In this document: piece after piece, positions 8,416 to 16,415 of the stretch
Layout of the letters: each line of letters begins with the position of its first letter
How positions within the stretch are numbered: position 1 is the stretch's first letter
Source: Roseovarius confluentis
GTDB taxonomy: Bacteria; Pseudomonadota; Alphaproteobacteria; Rhodobacterales; Rhodobacteraceae
Reading direction: 5' to 3'
Length of the DNA: 64,000 bases
Assembly (NCBI RefSeq): GCF_002917925.1
Contig: NZ_PPFE01000004.1
Coordinates: 186,001 to 250,000, forward strand
Notes under the pieces: generated by a model
What the model saw: only the letters and a program-made list of their open reading frames with translations
Told to the model about the DNA's origin: nothing
Database searches by the model: none
Translations under genes and position numbers: made by a program

Positions 8416-8723
8416 TGTTCTGCCTTTCTGCTATTGGTTACTGCCTCATTTGCATGGGCGATCCTTAGCCCTTCGGTGCGCTGGGCTTGCGGCCAGCTCA
8501 GATTCTTGTAGCCATCGAGGCGTGCATTGAAGTCTTCGTGGCTTTCCTGTTCGCCTCGCTCGACTCTCGCCACGCGGTTTTGCCCCCAGGCGATATAGCC
8601 CTCGGCTTTCTCGCTTTCGGCTTCGCCATTCCGATCCTCGTAGACCGTGCGGAAGATCACGGTGCTGAGGCCAGTATCGCCGCTATGCTTTTCCAGTTTT
8701 CCCAAGCGTGCCTTGATGCTCAT
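8412..8723 (-). CDS. Hypothetical phage-element protein (103 aa)
   Basis: It begins MSIKARLGKLEKHSG, a pattern often found at the start of small phage and satellite proteins beside DNA-packaging genes. It continues with a strand segment (TVIFRTVYEDR) and an Asn/Glu-rich C-terminus. Both ends overlap neighbours by ATGA, so it belongs to the coupled leftward operon. No membrane segment or catalytic motif is visible. Function unknown. Confidence 0.65.
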   Translation of the reverse strand: MSIKARLGKLEKHSGDTGLSTVIFRTVYEDRNGEAESEKAEGYIAWGQNRVARVERGEQESHEDFNARLDGYKNLSWPQAQRTEGLRIAHANEAVTNSRKAEQ

Positions 8724-9166
8724 TGTGTTGCCTCCAATGCTGTTATCCGTTGTTCCAGTTCCGTGGTTTCCAGTGCCTTCCGGTAGCCTTCCACCAGCGC
8801 CATGACGCTTGCGCCTTCCAGCGGGGTTAGCTGACCCTCGGAGGCGGCCTGCAGCACCGCCTGAGCGGCCTGTGAGGCGTCCTGTGCGGTTTTCATGGCC
8901 GGGAGGTCGAAATTGACCGGCGTGTCCTTCCTGGCGGGCGCTATGCGTTCCATGCAGAGACGCAGAGCGGTCGTGTCGCCGTCTAGGGCCAGATCCACAG
9001 CTTTCTGAGTCAGACCTTCCGCTTGCCCGTCCAGAAGATCCTCGACCGCGCGCGTTGCCTTGTGGCGCGCGCCTCGCTGCTTTCCGGGATTGCCAGGAGC
9101 AAAGGTGCCGTCGGGGTTGCGCCCTTCCGTATTCGCACCGCTGTTACGGTCGTTTTTACGTGTCAT
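8720..9166 (-). CDS. DUF5681-like phage protein
   Basis: A 148-residue protein; the start at ATG 9166 has AAGGGGG about 7 bases upstream. The N-terminus carries the DUF5681 signature (GRNPDGTFAPGNPGKQRG) followed by a helical region with DTTALRLCMERIAPARKD. Such proteins are common in prophages and mobile elements near packaging genes, but their biochemical role is not settled. The C-terminal 60 residues look like a coiled coil (ALETTELEQRITALEATQ). It overlaps the next gene by four bases. It is the first gene of the virion-like operon, just after the palindromic Z-DNA-prone spacer. Confidence 0.65.
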   Translation of the reverse strand: MTRKNDRNSGANTEGRNPDGTFAPGNPGKQRGARHKATRAVEDLLDGQAEGLTQKAVDLALDGDTTALRLCMERIAPARKDTPVNFDLPAMKTAQDASQAAQAVLQAASEGQLTPLEGASVMALVEGYRKALETTELEQRITALEATQ

Positions 9167-9208
9167 CACGCACCCCCTTCTTGCCAGCGCGGGGCTGCGA
9201 TGACGGAA

Positions 9209-9314
9209 ATGACGAAAATGACACTTTGCTACATATCGACCGTATGCGCGCGCGTATGTGTGTGCGCGCACGCGCGTATACGGTGGATAAGGGTAAAAGT
9301 GTCATTTGTGTCAT
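9209..9314. repeat. Nested inverted repeats around a 42-bp alternating purine-pyrimidine tract
   Basis: The outer arms 9209-9227 and 9296-9314 are inverted copies with 17 of 19 positions matching (each contains ATGACACTTT-type sequence). Inner arms 9240-9252 and 9271-9283 match at 12 of 13. The centre, 9241-9282, alternates pyrimidine and purine without a break over 42 bases, a sequence type prone to Z-DNA. It fills the gap between the primase and DUF5681 genes, so it may be a terminator, an origin, or a regulator binding site. Confidence 0.8.
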
Positions 9315-9315
9315 C

Positions 9316-11847
9316 CTAGGCAATTTTCACCCCCATAAAGCCCCGTCCTTGTGCCCGGCGGTGTTCTTGAAAGCCGCGTGATTTCAGTTCCTTACGCATG
9401 GTGTTCTGCGTCCATGGGTGCAGCCCCTGGCGTTCGCACCAGAAACCGAACCGCTGGTGCAATTCGCTGGTCGTTACGAAGCCGTTAGGCGTTGAGACGG
9501 TTTCGTCGGACAGGAATTGTCCCAAAGTGTCCTCGTCATCCATGTATTCGGTCGAGGCCGCAGCCACGCTGGCTGGTACATCCAGACCGCGCTTCTGCCA
9601 TTCAACAGCACCGTCGATGGCCCAGCGAAGGATCTTCGGACCTTCTAACCGAAGCTTGTCCGCAAGGTCAGGATCCCGCTTTTCGGCTGGGATAGTGACT
9701 GTGAAGGGGACCAGGACCACGCGTGCCCGGATTGCCTCATCGACCCCTCGGAACGATGGCTGGTTGTTTCCTGCAATCATCAGGGTCAGTTGGGGATCAA
9801 AGTCGAAGAAGTCGCCGCGCATGAAGCGTGCTGTCATCCGGTCGCCGCCGGTCAGGTCTTTGATAACCGACTCGTCCCAGGTCTTTCCTACCGGCAGCTC
9901 CGACCCGGCCACGAGGCGCGCGCCCTGAAGGCCTGCAAGCCCGGTGGAGTGCTTTTCGACCGCGCTGTTGAGGAAGGTTTCAGCCGCCGCTCTGCGCGCA
10001 TAATCGCCCCAGAGGTCGAACAGCGTGTTCAGGAAGACCGACTTGCCGTTCCGGCCCGTGCCATAAAGGAACAGCAGCTTATGCTCGGTCGTTTGGCCGG
10101 TCAGGGCGTATCCTGCTGCGCGCTGCATGAAGGAGATAACCTCCTGGTCGCCTGCGAACACGTCATTGAGAAAGCGAAGCCACAGTTCGGGCTGCTCGCC
10201 TGTTGGAGCAGGAGCGCATGCCATGAGTTTTGTGATGTTGTCGGTGCGGAGTGCTTCGCGAAGCTGGCCGGTGCGCAGGTCAACTGTACCGCCGGGAGTG
10301 CCCAGAAGCATCCTGTCGCCGTCGAAGTCTTCTGCGCCCGCCACGCTCGCCGGATTGGACCTCGCAAGGCTCTCTACCGCCGCAACAGTGACTTTACTGC
10401 GGAGCGCGCGAGCCTGCTCTTTGGCCCAGCGGCGCAGCTTGTCGCCTTCACCTTCGCCCTTGTCCTGGTCGAGCTTTGCAGCCTTGTGCTCTGAGGCCTC
10501 TACAAGGTCACTGGCACGATCCCGAAGAAAGGCGCGCGTGCGGGTGAGGTGACCCAACTTGTCGTCGGCCTCCCATCGCGAACCACTCCAGAAAAGCCAC
10601 TTGTTCCATATGGCGACGTATCTGCCGTTCTGGTCGAAATCCTGGCTACCAAGGTCCGTCGCAAGCGCGTCGTGGCTCAGGTCAAAGTCGCCTGTTTCGG
10701 CACCACCTTCTGGCTGCGGTGTATTTGCCGGGTCAGTGCCGAAATCCCATCCTGTCGGGGCACCGAAGGCGCGACCAAGGTTTTCACTCTTCGCGTAGGC
10801 GCGCACGGCTTCGGTAAAGTCTCCGCCATGCTCGAAGTGAACAAACAGATCAAAGGCGTCGCCTGTTCTGTAACCGCTCTGTGTGCCGCGCCCGATATCT
10901 GCCGCTGCATCGCTGCCTGAGAGACTGACCCAGTAGTCCCCGTAGCACCGGGTTGCATGGCTCCCGCTCGACTGCATCGGGCTTTGCCAGTCGTCGGTGC
11001 CTGGGAGGTGCTTGTAGCCATAGTGTCCAAGAAGCTGCTCGACCGTGTGAGCGCCGTTGAAGTGGTCAACGGGGCTAACATCACCTCCCGAAGCCTGTAC
11101 GCCTCTTTGAGCGGCTCTACGGTCCCTCTCGGCCTGAGCTTCCGCCTCGGCTTCTGCCAACGCCCTGCGGTTTGCCTCGCGGCGCTGAATGATCGGGTGC
11201 TCGGCATCCAGGGCAATCCTTGCTTCCCTGCAAATGTCGAACTGGTAATGCTCACCACGGTTCGGCAGGTAGACGAGTTGTCCGGGACGTTCCAAACCCC
11301 GATCCGGGATCAACGAGCCGTCACTTGCTTCTTCCAGGAGGTCGAAGAAAGCGCGTTGCGTATCTGAGAAGTCCTTCCCGAATATAGGCTCTGACAAAGG
11401 CAGTAATGCCCGCCACTTCTTCTTTTCAGGTGTCGCGGATTTGCTGCTGTAGACCAACCTGCGGGCGTTGCCGACAACACCCTTGATGGCCGATACGACG
11501 TCGGTCAGGTCAAGGTTGTTCTCGTCAATGTCCAGCGTCAGCCACCAGAAGCAGCCTCGGTCGCGCTGTGCCTCATGAGAACGTGCATCCGTCTGGCAAT
11601 AGTTCGACGGGATGAACCACTGCGCGCGGTCCTTCACCACGTTGGCAGGGTCCTCGACCATGCGCACGATTTCCTTGCCAGTTACTGAGCCGTAGGCCTG
11701 CCCGGCAGACTTGTGCGGGTTGCGCCGCCCATCGCTCAGGATTTCGGCGTGCGTGTCGCTTTGACCGAACCCGGTGCAATACTCCCTTGCTACCACCCCC
11801 TCAGCGTAGCCCTGCATTTCGATTACGACTGCGGTGGAATTCATCAT
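9316..11847 (-). CDS. Phage/plasmid primase-helicase (D5/P4 type)
   Basis: An 843-residue protein. The N-terminal third resembles archaeo-eukaryotic primase-like domains (WWLTLDIDENN, WRALLPLSEPI). The C-terminal half carries the D5 N-terminal/P4-family helicase pattern: NWEA-like entry, DRMLLGTPGGTVDLRTG, then Walker A GTGRNGKS at residues 596-603, followed by TGGDRMTARFMRGDFFDF and LMIAGNNQP (superfamily 3 helicase motifs B and C). It would prime and unwind the element's DNA. The start codon overlaps the upstream stop (ATGA). It is the replication core and shows that the element can replicate autonomously or did so in the past. Confidence 0.88.
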   Translation of the reverse strand: MMNSTAVVIEMQGYAEGVVAREYCTGFGQSDTHAEILSDGRRNPHKSAGQAYGSVTGKEIVRMVEDPANVVKDRAQWFIPSNYCQTDARSHEAQRDRGCFWWLTLDIDENNLDLTDVVSAIKGVVGNARRLVYSSKSATPEKKKWRALLPLSEPIFGKDFSDTQRAFFDLLEEASDGSLIPDRGLERPGQLVYLPNRGEHYQFDICREARIALDAEHPIIQRREANRRALAEAEAEAQAERDRRAAQRGVQASGGDVSPVDHFNGAHTVEQLLGHYGYKHLPGTDDWQSPMQSSGSHATRCYGDYWVSLSGSDAAADIGRGTQSGYRTGDAFDLFVHFEHGGDFTEAVRAYAKSENLGRAFGAPTGWDFGTDPANTPQPEGGAETGDFDLSHDALATDLGSQDFDQNGRYVAIWNKWLFWSGSRWEADDKLGHLTRTRAFLRDRASDLVEASEHKAAKLDQDKGEGEGDKLRRWAKEQARALRSKVTVAAVESLARSNPASVAGAEDFDGDRMLLGTPGGTVDLRTGQLREALRTDNITKLMACAPAPTGEQPELWLRFLNDVFAGDQEVISFMQRAAGYALTGQTTEHKLLFLYGTGRNGKSVFLNTLFDLWGDYARRAAAETFLNSAVEKHSTGLAGLQGARLVAGSELPVGKTWDESVIKDLTGGDRMTARFMRGDFFDFDPQLTLMIAGNNQPSFRGVDEAIRARVVLVPFTVTIPAEKRDPDLADKLRLEGPKILRWAIDGAVEWQKRGLDVPASVAAASTEYMDDEDTLGQFLSDETVSTPNGFVTTSELHQRFGFWCERQGLHPWTQNTMRKELKSRGFQEHRRAQGRGFMGVKIA

Positions 11848-12113
11848 GCAGCCCCGCTTTCCCGACGAAGAGGGATAACCTCTGCCGTCGCCAGATCCCG
11901 TTCATGGGCTTCGGCCCAATCTCTGGCAAACTCGATAGCTTTGGGGCGCGTGTCGAAGCTGCCGACGATTGCCGCGCTGTCCCGGTGGCGTGACCAGTCA
12001 TAGACGTAGTAGACCGTCAGGTAGCGGTATGGGGCGATTTCCTCGCCCCAGCCTTCGCGGACCTCCACATAACCCCTCAGGTCATCCTCGGGTTTTCGCG
12101 AACACTCGGTCAT
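11844..12113 (-). CDS. Hypothetical phage-element protein (89 aa)
   Basis: A small soluble protein with an aromatic strand region (YRYLTVYYVYDWSRHRD) and a helical end. It overlaps both neighbours by ATGA (12110-12113 and 11844-11847), so it is translated as part of the leftward replication operon. No family is recognised; its place directly upstream of the primase suggests a replication accessory role, which is inference only. Confidence 0.6.
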   Translation of the reverse strand: MTECSRKPEDDLRGYVEVREGWGEEIAPYRYLTVYYVYDWSRHRDSAAIVGSFDTRPKAIEFARDWAEAHERDLATAEVIPLRRESGAA

Positions 12114-12496
12114 GCCGCCTCACTTTCCGCTGCGGGACTGGCGACCGTGCTGACTTCGCCCAGGTAACGCACCTGGTCTACAAGGACGTAGATGCCAAAG
12201 CGCGTGTTCTCGATCCCATCATTTTCCTGGAAGAAATCGGTTTCGATATTGATCCCGTTTTCATTCCGCAGAAGCAGAACAATATCGGACAGGCGAACCG
12301 GGCTTGCGCAGTAAATCGGGTTGCGCATCAGCGCATCCAGAACCTGCCTCTTGCGGTTGCTCAAGGTGATGGTTTCGCGTGCGCCACCGGCGTTGCGCAC
12401 CTCGTAGCGCGCGCTGCCGCGACGTCGCGGTAGGTCTTGCCTCGAGATGATCCACCGCGTGTTTTCGGGCGGCGTTGCTTCTGTTTTTTTACTCAT
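12110..12496 (-). CDS. Hypothetical protein, possible winged-helix DNA-binding (128 aa)
   Basis: A 128-residue protein starting MSKKTEATPPENT, with AGGAAA about 6 bases before the ATG. The central part (TLSNRKRQVLDALMRNPIYCASPVRLSDIVLLLRNE) reads like a helix-turn-helix or winged-helix module: a basic helix, a short turn and a second helix. The C-terminus has a strand pair (RFGIYVLVDQVRYLG). Likely a regulator or replication accessory of the element; no named family is supported. It is the first gene of the primase operon. Confidence 0.55.
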   Translation of the reverse strand: MSKKTEATPPENTRWIISRQDLPRRRGSARYEVRNAGGARETITLSNRKRQVLDALMRNPIYCASPVRLSDIVLLLRNENGINIETDFFQENDGIENTRFGIYVLVDQVRYLGEVSTVASPAAESEAA

Positions 12497-12532
12497 GCTC
12501 GTTTCCTTCTGGGTTGAAGGAACGGGCGGAAT

Positions 12533-12568
12533 GCGGTACGTTTCTGTTGCTGCACAAACGAATACCGC
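12533..12568. repeat. Inverted repeat upstream of the primase operon
   Basis: GCGGTACGTTT (12533-12543) pairs with AAACGAATACCGC (12556-12568), with a two-base bulge in the right arm. It lies in the leader of the 128-residue gene, between it and the upstream AlpA-like gene, where an operator or leader hairpin would be expected. No U-run follows on either strand. Confidence 0.55.
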
Positions 12569-12601
12569 CCCTGCCCGAACCTTTTGGGTGGGGGTTTTCT
12601 T

Positions 12602-12781
12602 TCAAGCTGCTTCCTGCAGGTTGCCAGTTAGGGCTTCATCAACCTGGCTTTCGATCCAGTAGAGCCGACCGCCGATGCGGATGGGTTCAGGAATCCGGCC
12701 ACTTTCGATATCGCGATATAGCGAGGAACGAGAGCGGCCACCGAGCTTCTGTGAAAGCTGGTTTAGATTCAGATAAGTCAT
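12602..12781 (-). CDS. AlpA/excisionase-like small DNA-binding protein (59 aa)
   Basis: A 59-residue protein that begins MTYLNLNQLSQKLGG and contains the MerR-like winged-helix pattern of AlpA/Xis proteins: a first helix, then SRSSLYRDIESGRIPEPIRI, then GGRLYWIESQVDEAL. The ATG at 12781 has AGAGGTG about 6 bases upstream. Proteins of this size near integrases control excision or switch on element genes. It is followed leftward by the primase operon and is one of two AlpA-like genes in this element. Confidence 0.75.
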   Translation of the reverse strand: MTYLNLNQLSQKLGGRSRSSLYRDIESGRIPEPIRIGGRLYWIESQVDEALTGNLQEAA

Positions 12782-12855
12782 TGCTTCACCTCTGATGTGT
12801 CACGGTGAAGCAAAAATACTCAGGCTCACGAAAGCAGTCTAAATGCCAACTCGGT

Positions 12856-13317
12856 TCAGTCTAGTTGCTCCGCCAGGTTTTGGGCCGGACGACGCCAATT
12901 TGTAGATAAGTTTCGATAGGCAAACGCCGCTTGAACCACCCGCCCAAAGCGTGTCGAAGGTGCACCAGCGAATTCCGCAGAAATTCCAAATGAGATTCTT
13001 GCACCAAGTTCCTCAAAGGCCATTTTTACCCAGTCAGCGACCATGTAGTCCGCTGGATCGGCCCCGCCTGTCTTTGGGTTATTTCTATGCCAAATTTCTT
13101 CCAGTTCCGCTGTTTCATCAGTGCCGGAATCCCTACGCAGTATCTTAATGCGCTTGGCCCAAACCTTCTTAGTATCCGTTGGCTCGTATTGACCGCCGAA
13201 AAAGGCCCAGTCGAACGCATCCATGACTTGCTCAATGGGCAACTCTGGAAATTCTGCAGACAAAAAACGCTCCACATCTTCTTCTGTCTTGATGGTAAAT
13301 TTTGAAGTTTTCGTCAC
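12856..13317 (-). CDS. Hypothetical phage-element protein (153 aa)
   Basis: It starts at a GTG at 13317 that overlaps the stop of the AlpA-like gene (GTGA); AGGAG lies about 10 bases before it. The protein is soluble and acidic, with helices around VERFLSAEFPELPIEQVMDA and a basic C-terminus (NWRRPAQNLAEQLD). No motif is recognised. The coupling suggests co-production with the regulator. Confidence 0.55.
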   Translation of the reverse strand: MTKTSKFTIKTEEDVERFLSAEFPELPIEQVMDAFDWAFFGGQYEPTDTKKVWAKRIKILRRDSGTDETAELEEIWHRNNPKTGGADPADYMVADWVKMAFEELGARISFGISAEFAGAPSTRFGRVVQAAFAYRNLSTNWRRPAQNLAEQLD

Positions 13318-13538
13318 GCCATCGCTCCTGAGTGCAGGTTGCGGTCCATGCCGTTCATAATTCCAACAGCTCTGGCGTTTAACCAGCCATCAATCGCACT
13401 TTGCCGCCAGCCAATGGCGCGCAGGCCAAGCTTCTGGGGTCGCGGGAAATCACCCCGCTCGATCATGCGGTATATCGTTGATCTGCTAAGCCCTATGGCT
13501 TGCTGAACTTCTCGGCATCTTAGTATCTTATCGGTCAT
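13314..13538 (-). CDS. AlpA-family transcriptional regulator (74 aa)
   Basis: A 74-residue protein with the complete AlpA pattern: ILRCREVQQAIGLSRSTIYRM followed by IERGDFPRPQKLGLRAIGWR and SAIDGWLNAR, a winged helix-turn-helix. GGAGGT lies 7 bases before the ATG, one of the strongest ribosome binding sites in the element. In P4-like elements AlpA activates integrase or excisionase expression. It lies immediately downstream of the integrase gene on the same strand. Confidence 0.85.
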   Translation of the reverse strand: MTDKILRCREVQQAIGLSRSTIYRMIERGDFPRPQKLGLRAIGWRQSAIDGWLNARAVGIMNGMDRNLHSGAMA

Positions 13539-13611
13539 TTAAAGACCTCCTTCTTTCTTATGACACCAATCTGCACGGCCAGGGTTTAAGCCCAGTTAAA
13601 ATTTCGGAAAG

Positions 13612-14778
13612 TTAGGCATAATTCATCGCTTTACTGATGTTCTTGCCGGTTGCGTGGTCAGCCCAACGGGTCATCAATTGCAGACGTAGAAGGAAAAGGT
13701 CAGACCGAGCATAGGCACGCTCTACCGCGTCACCGACCTTGTGAGACAACGCAATTTCAGCAATCTCCCTATCGGCGATTTGGTTTTCCCTGCACCAGTC
13801 CCTAAACGTGGACCGAAACCCATGAGTGGTCAGTCCCTTCATTTTCATTCGTTTGTACAGGGCGGCAAACACGGTGCCGGAAAGAGGCCGATTTCCGTTC
13901 GGACCACGATAAGGACTGGGAAATACCAACTCGTCATCCAGTCCCTTAACCTTCTCCAAGGTCGCAAGGGCCGCAGGCGAAAGCGGAACACGGTGCTTCT
14001 CGTTAGTCTTCATTCTTTCGGCGGGTACAGTCCAAACGCCACCGCTGATCTCAGACCAGCGTGCTCCCCTGGCTTCACCAGAGCGGGCAGCGGTCAGAAT
14101 GATGAATTCCAGGCAACGTGCCGAAGTGCCCTCACGCTTTTTCAGTTCACGCATAAAGTCAGGTGTTTCAGACCAAGGCAGCGCTGCCATGTGCTGAGGT
14201 CGATGCTTTACGGTCGGCAGCGCCCTGGTCACGCCATTAACGGGGTTCTCATTCGGATACAGCATTGCACTTTTCGCCCAGTCAAACACGGTCGCGATGC
14301 GTTGCTTCACCTTGGAAGCTGTCTCGTTCTTTTCCGTCCATATCGGCGAGAGGACTTTGAGAACATGCGAACTGTCGAGTTGATGGATTGGCTTGGATCC
14401 AAATTCGGGGAAGACGTATCGATCAAGTGACGAAATCCACCTGATTGCATGGTCCTCGCTGCGCCATGACTTCCTAAGCTCGGAGTGTACCTTGCGCGCG
14501 GCTTCCTCGAATGTAACGCTCACACGTTTTCGCTCTTCGATTGGGTCACCGCCCTTGCGGGCAATTTTCCGCATCTCGCGCGCCTCGTCACGGGCCTCCG
14601 CCAAGCCAACAGTTTTGACTGAGCCTATACCCAGGTCACGCCTTTTGCCCTGAACGACCGTACGAAGGATCCATGACTTCCCGCCGTACTCTCCGATGCG
14701 CAGGTAAAGTCCGTCTCCGTCGCCGTACATTCCCGCATCTTTAAGGCTGGAAACCTTTTTGGTGGTTAGTTTCCCCAT
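13612..14778 (-). CDS. Tyrosine recombinase / P4-type integrase
   Basis: A 388-residue site-specific recombinase of the usual length. The ATG at 14778 is chosen (GGGGA just upstream; a GTG at 14790 is also possible). The N-terminus has the arm-binding DUF4102-type domain (YGDGDGLYLRIGE, RRDLGIGSV). The catalytic domain shows Arg232 in AARSGEARGARW, His319 and Arg322 in HGFRSTFRDW, His346 in LSHKVGDAV and the nucleophile Tyr356 in AYARSD. It catalyses integration and excision of the element. The 5' end lies next to a tRNA-3'-end-like sequence at about 14.93 kb that may be the attachment site. Confidence 0.92.
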   Translation of the reverse strand: MGKLTTKKVSSLKDAGMYGDGDGLYLRIGEYGGKSWILRTVVQGKRRDLGIGSVKTVGLAEARDEAREMRKIARKGGDPIEERKRVSVTFEEAARKVHSELRKSWRSEDHAIRWISSLDRYVFPEFGSKPIHQLDSSHVLKVLSPIWTEKNETASKVKQRIATVFDWAKSAMLYPNENPVNGVTRALPTVKHRPQHMAALPWSETPDFMRELKKREGTSARCLEFIILTAARSGEARGARWSEISGGVWTVPAERMKTNEKHRVPLSPAALATLEKVKGLDDELVFPSPYRGPNGNRPLSGTVFAALYKRMKMKGLTTHGFRSTFRDWCRENQIADREIAEIALSHKVGDAVERAYARSDLFLLRLQLMTRWADHATGKNISKAMNYA

Positions 14779-15123
14779 CGCTGTCCCCACATTTGCTTAC
14801 CATCATTTATACCATCAAAAAGTGTGGGATTAAATGAAATTCTCTGGGACAGCTTGAGACAAGCGCATTCAATAAGCCCTGTAATTAAAGAATATTATGG
14901 GGTGTATTGGAACGGCGTGAAACAGTAGTTTCGTAGCCTCCTCCGCTACCAAATTTTCCAATTTATGACAGCCTGTTACCGCTTGGCCCCCATTGTTCTT
15001 CTGTGTGTTTTCTCCGCGCGAACATTACTTTTTCCGTTTCTCTACCGCCTTTCGTTAATGACATATTTCAGCCTACCGAGTGGAGGCGCGATTCTCTTGT
15101 AGCAAGGTGTGAGCCTGAGCGTA
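14779..15123. other. AT-rich stretch at the right edge of the integrated element
   Basis: About 345 bases between the integrase and the next small gene with no protein-like frame. It contains the putative attachment core at about 14925-14955. The sequence changes from element-like to AT-rich here, which fits an insertion junction. Confidence 0.4.
14929..14952 (+). other. Putative attachment site resembling a tRNA/tmRNA 3' end
   Basis: The sequence reads GTTTCGTAG followed by CCTCCTCCGCTACCA, which looks like a T-loop and acceptor strand ending in CCA. P4-type integrases commonly use tRNA or tmRNA 3' ends as targets. The T-loop does not match the strict TTCRA pattern, and no complete tRNA or second copy of the core was found in the window. 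Low confidence. Confidence 0.3.
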
Positions 15124-15372
15124 TCAGTGAGCCATTGCTCCTACGCCCTCTTCGATAGCCTCGATCTCCTGACCATCAATTTCTCTGCGCTGGATCAGTC
15201 GTTCGGCAAAGCGAACGAGAAACTTTTCTTCTTTGGAACGGACCACATCCGGACCTGGCCGCCTCAATGGTCCCTCACTTGAAACGAGAGCCTGAAGTTC
15301 GGGGCAGCACAGCAATAGGTTGTGCAAATCCACATCGGAACGGGACATCTGCGGAGGCAGGTCAGACCTCAT
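15124..15372 (-). CDS. Hypothetical protein (82 aa)
   Basis: A small acidic protein with a proline-rich middle (SSEGPLRRPGPDVV) and a helical C-terminus (EEKFLVRFAERLIQRREIDG). The ribosome binding site is weak. It lies between the integrated element and the secretion island and shows no motif I recognise. The composition is protein-like, but chance coding cannot be excluded. Confidence 0.4.
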   Translation of the reverse strand: MRSDLPPQMSRSDVDLHNLLLCCPELQALVSSEGPLRRPGPDVVRSKEEKFLVRFAERLIQRREIDGQEIEAIEEGVGAMAH

Positions 15373-15743
15373 GAAGATCTACTCGGCGAAGCGGTAATTG
15401 CGCTATTATCAGGTAAAAAACGCTGCGCAAGTCGGGGGCCTTAAGTTGGCGTTTGCCCGGGCAGATGGCATGCGCGATCCATCGATCCTCGCTCAATACC
15501 CTGGCGTGTCTATCGGCCGATGAGCGAAACACCTAATAGTTGAATTTTGCGAAAAGATCTAAAAACAATATGTCAATACTTAAAATTCTCATGAGCATTG
15601 AAATGCCGATTAATAAATGTTAAGACCCGTTCACAGTTATTTCATAGGGTTGTTTTTCATTTTCTTAGTTTCCCACGTTCAGTTTTTTTAAGCTGATTCA
15701 AAGGCCATAGCTTGCATACGCACTTAGGAGTAGGCGTACTGAC
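15373..15743. other. AT-rich upstream region of the response regulator gene
   Basis: About 370 bases without a supported gene. The right half is strongly AT-rich and contains TTAATAAATGTTAA at about 15610-15623 (two TTAA blocks six bases apart) and a run of seven T near 15684. It should carry the response-regulator promoter, but I cannot assign a -10/-35 pair. Confidence 0.4.
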
Positions 15744-16415
15744 ATGTCCATTATTACCGTTGCTTTTGTTGACGATCATCCAATTATGCTTTCAGGGATT
15801 TGTCATCTTTTCAAAGAATTGGGCGAATTTTCCGTTGTGGCATCCGGAAGTGCCTCGGCAGACGTTGTTGAAATTGCTCAATCCATTAAACCGGACGTAA
15901 TAGTCTTGGACCTCAACATGCCAGGCGACGTTGTCCAGGCCATCGTCAAGGTCGCGAACAATTTTCCTGAAACCAAGATGGTGGCCTTCACGGCGTCAAG
16001 TAGCAAGGACACGGCAATTGCAGCACTTGAGGCCGGCGTGCTCGGCTACGTGCTCAAGGGAAGCAGCCTGGATGAACTGTCCGAGGCGATCCGGCAGGTG
16101 CAAGTGGGCGAAACGTATCTGTCGCCGAGCGTTTCGGCCACCGTCATTGCCGGCCTGCGCCAGAAAGCACGCTCGCGGTTGGTGCCCCGGGTCAGGTTCA
16201 GCAAGCGCGAGGAAGATGTTCTTCGTCTCTTGCTGCAGGGATGTACGAACCGTGAAATAGCCGAAGCGCTCACTTTGCAAGAGAAGACCGTAAAGCACTA
16301 CATGTCCGTACTGATCCAGAAGCTGAACGTTCGAAACAGGGTCGAAGTCGTGTTGGCCGCGCAGCAACTTCACAACAGCGGAGAGTTGTTGGGCGGTGCG
16401 TCGCAGCTTAACTGA
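15744..16415 (+). CDS. NarL/FixJ-family response regulator
   Basis: A 223-residue two-domain regulator. Residues 5-120 form a receiver domain with the acidic pair Asp10-Asp11, phosphoacceptor Asp56 in VIVLDLNMPG, the Thr/Ser of AFTAS and Lys in YVLKGSS. Residues about 150-215 form a LuxR-type helix-turn-helix (SKREEDVLRLLLQGCTNREI, then KTVKHYMSVLIQKL). It would bind DNA when phosphorylated by the convergent kinase, whose gene end it overlaps by eight bases. The adjacent peroxidase/T1SS cluster is the obvious candidate target, by position only. Confidence 0.9.
   Translation: MSIITVAFVDDHPIMLSGICHLFKELGEFSVVASGSASADVVEIAQSIKPDVIVLDLNMPGDVVQAIVKVANNFPETKMVAFTASSSKDTAIAALEAGVLGYVLKGSSLDELSEAIRQVQVGETYLSPSVSATVIAGLRQKARSRLVPRVRFSKREEDVLRLLLQGCTNREIAEALTLQEKTVKHYMSVLIQKLNVRNRVEVVLAAQQLHNSGELLGGASQLN

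Noticed and set aside
14929..14952. Complete tRNA gene at the integrase end
   Set aside because: Only a 3'-end-like strand is seen; no matching 5' acceptor half or cloverleaf, and the T-loop is imperfect. Kept only as a weak att candidate.
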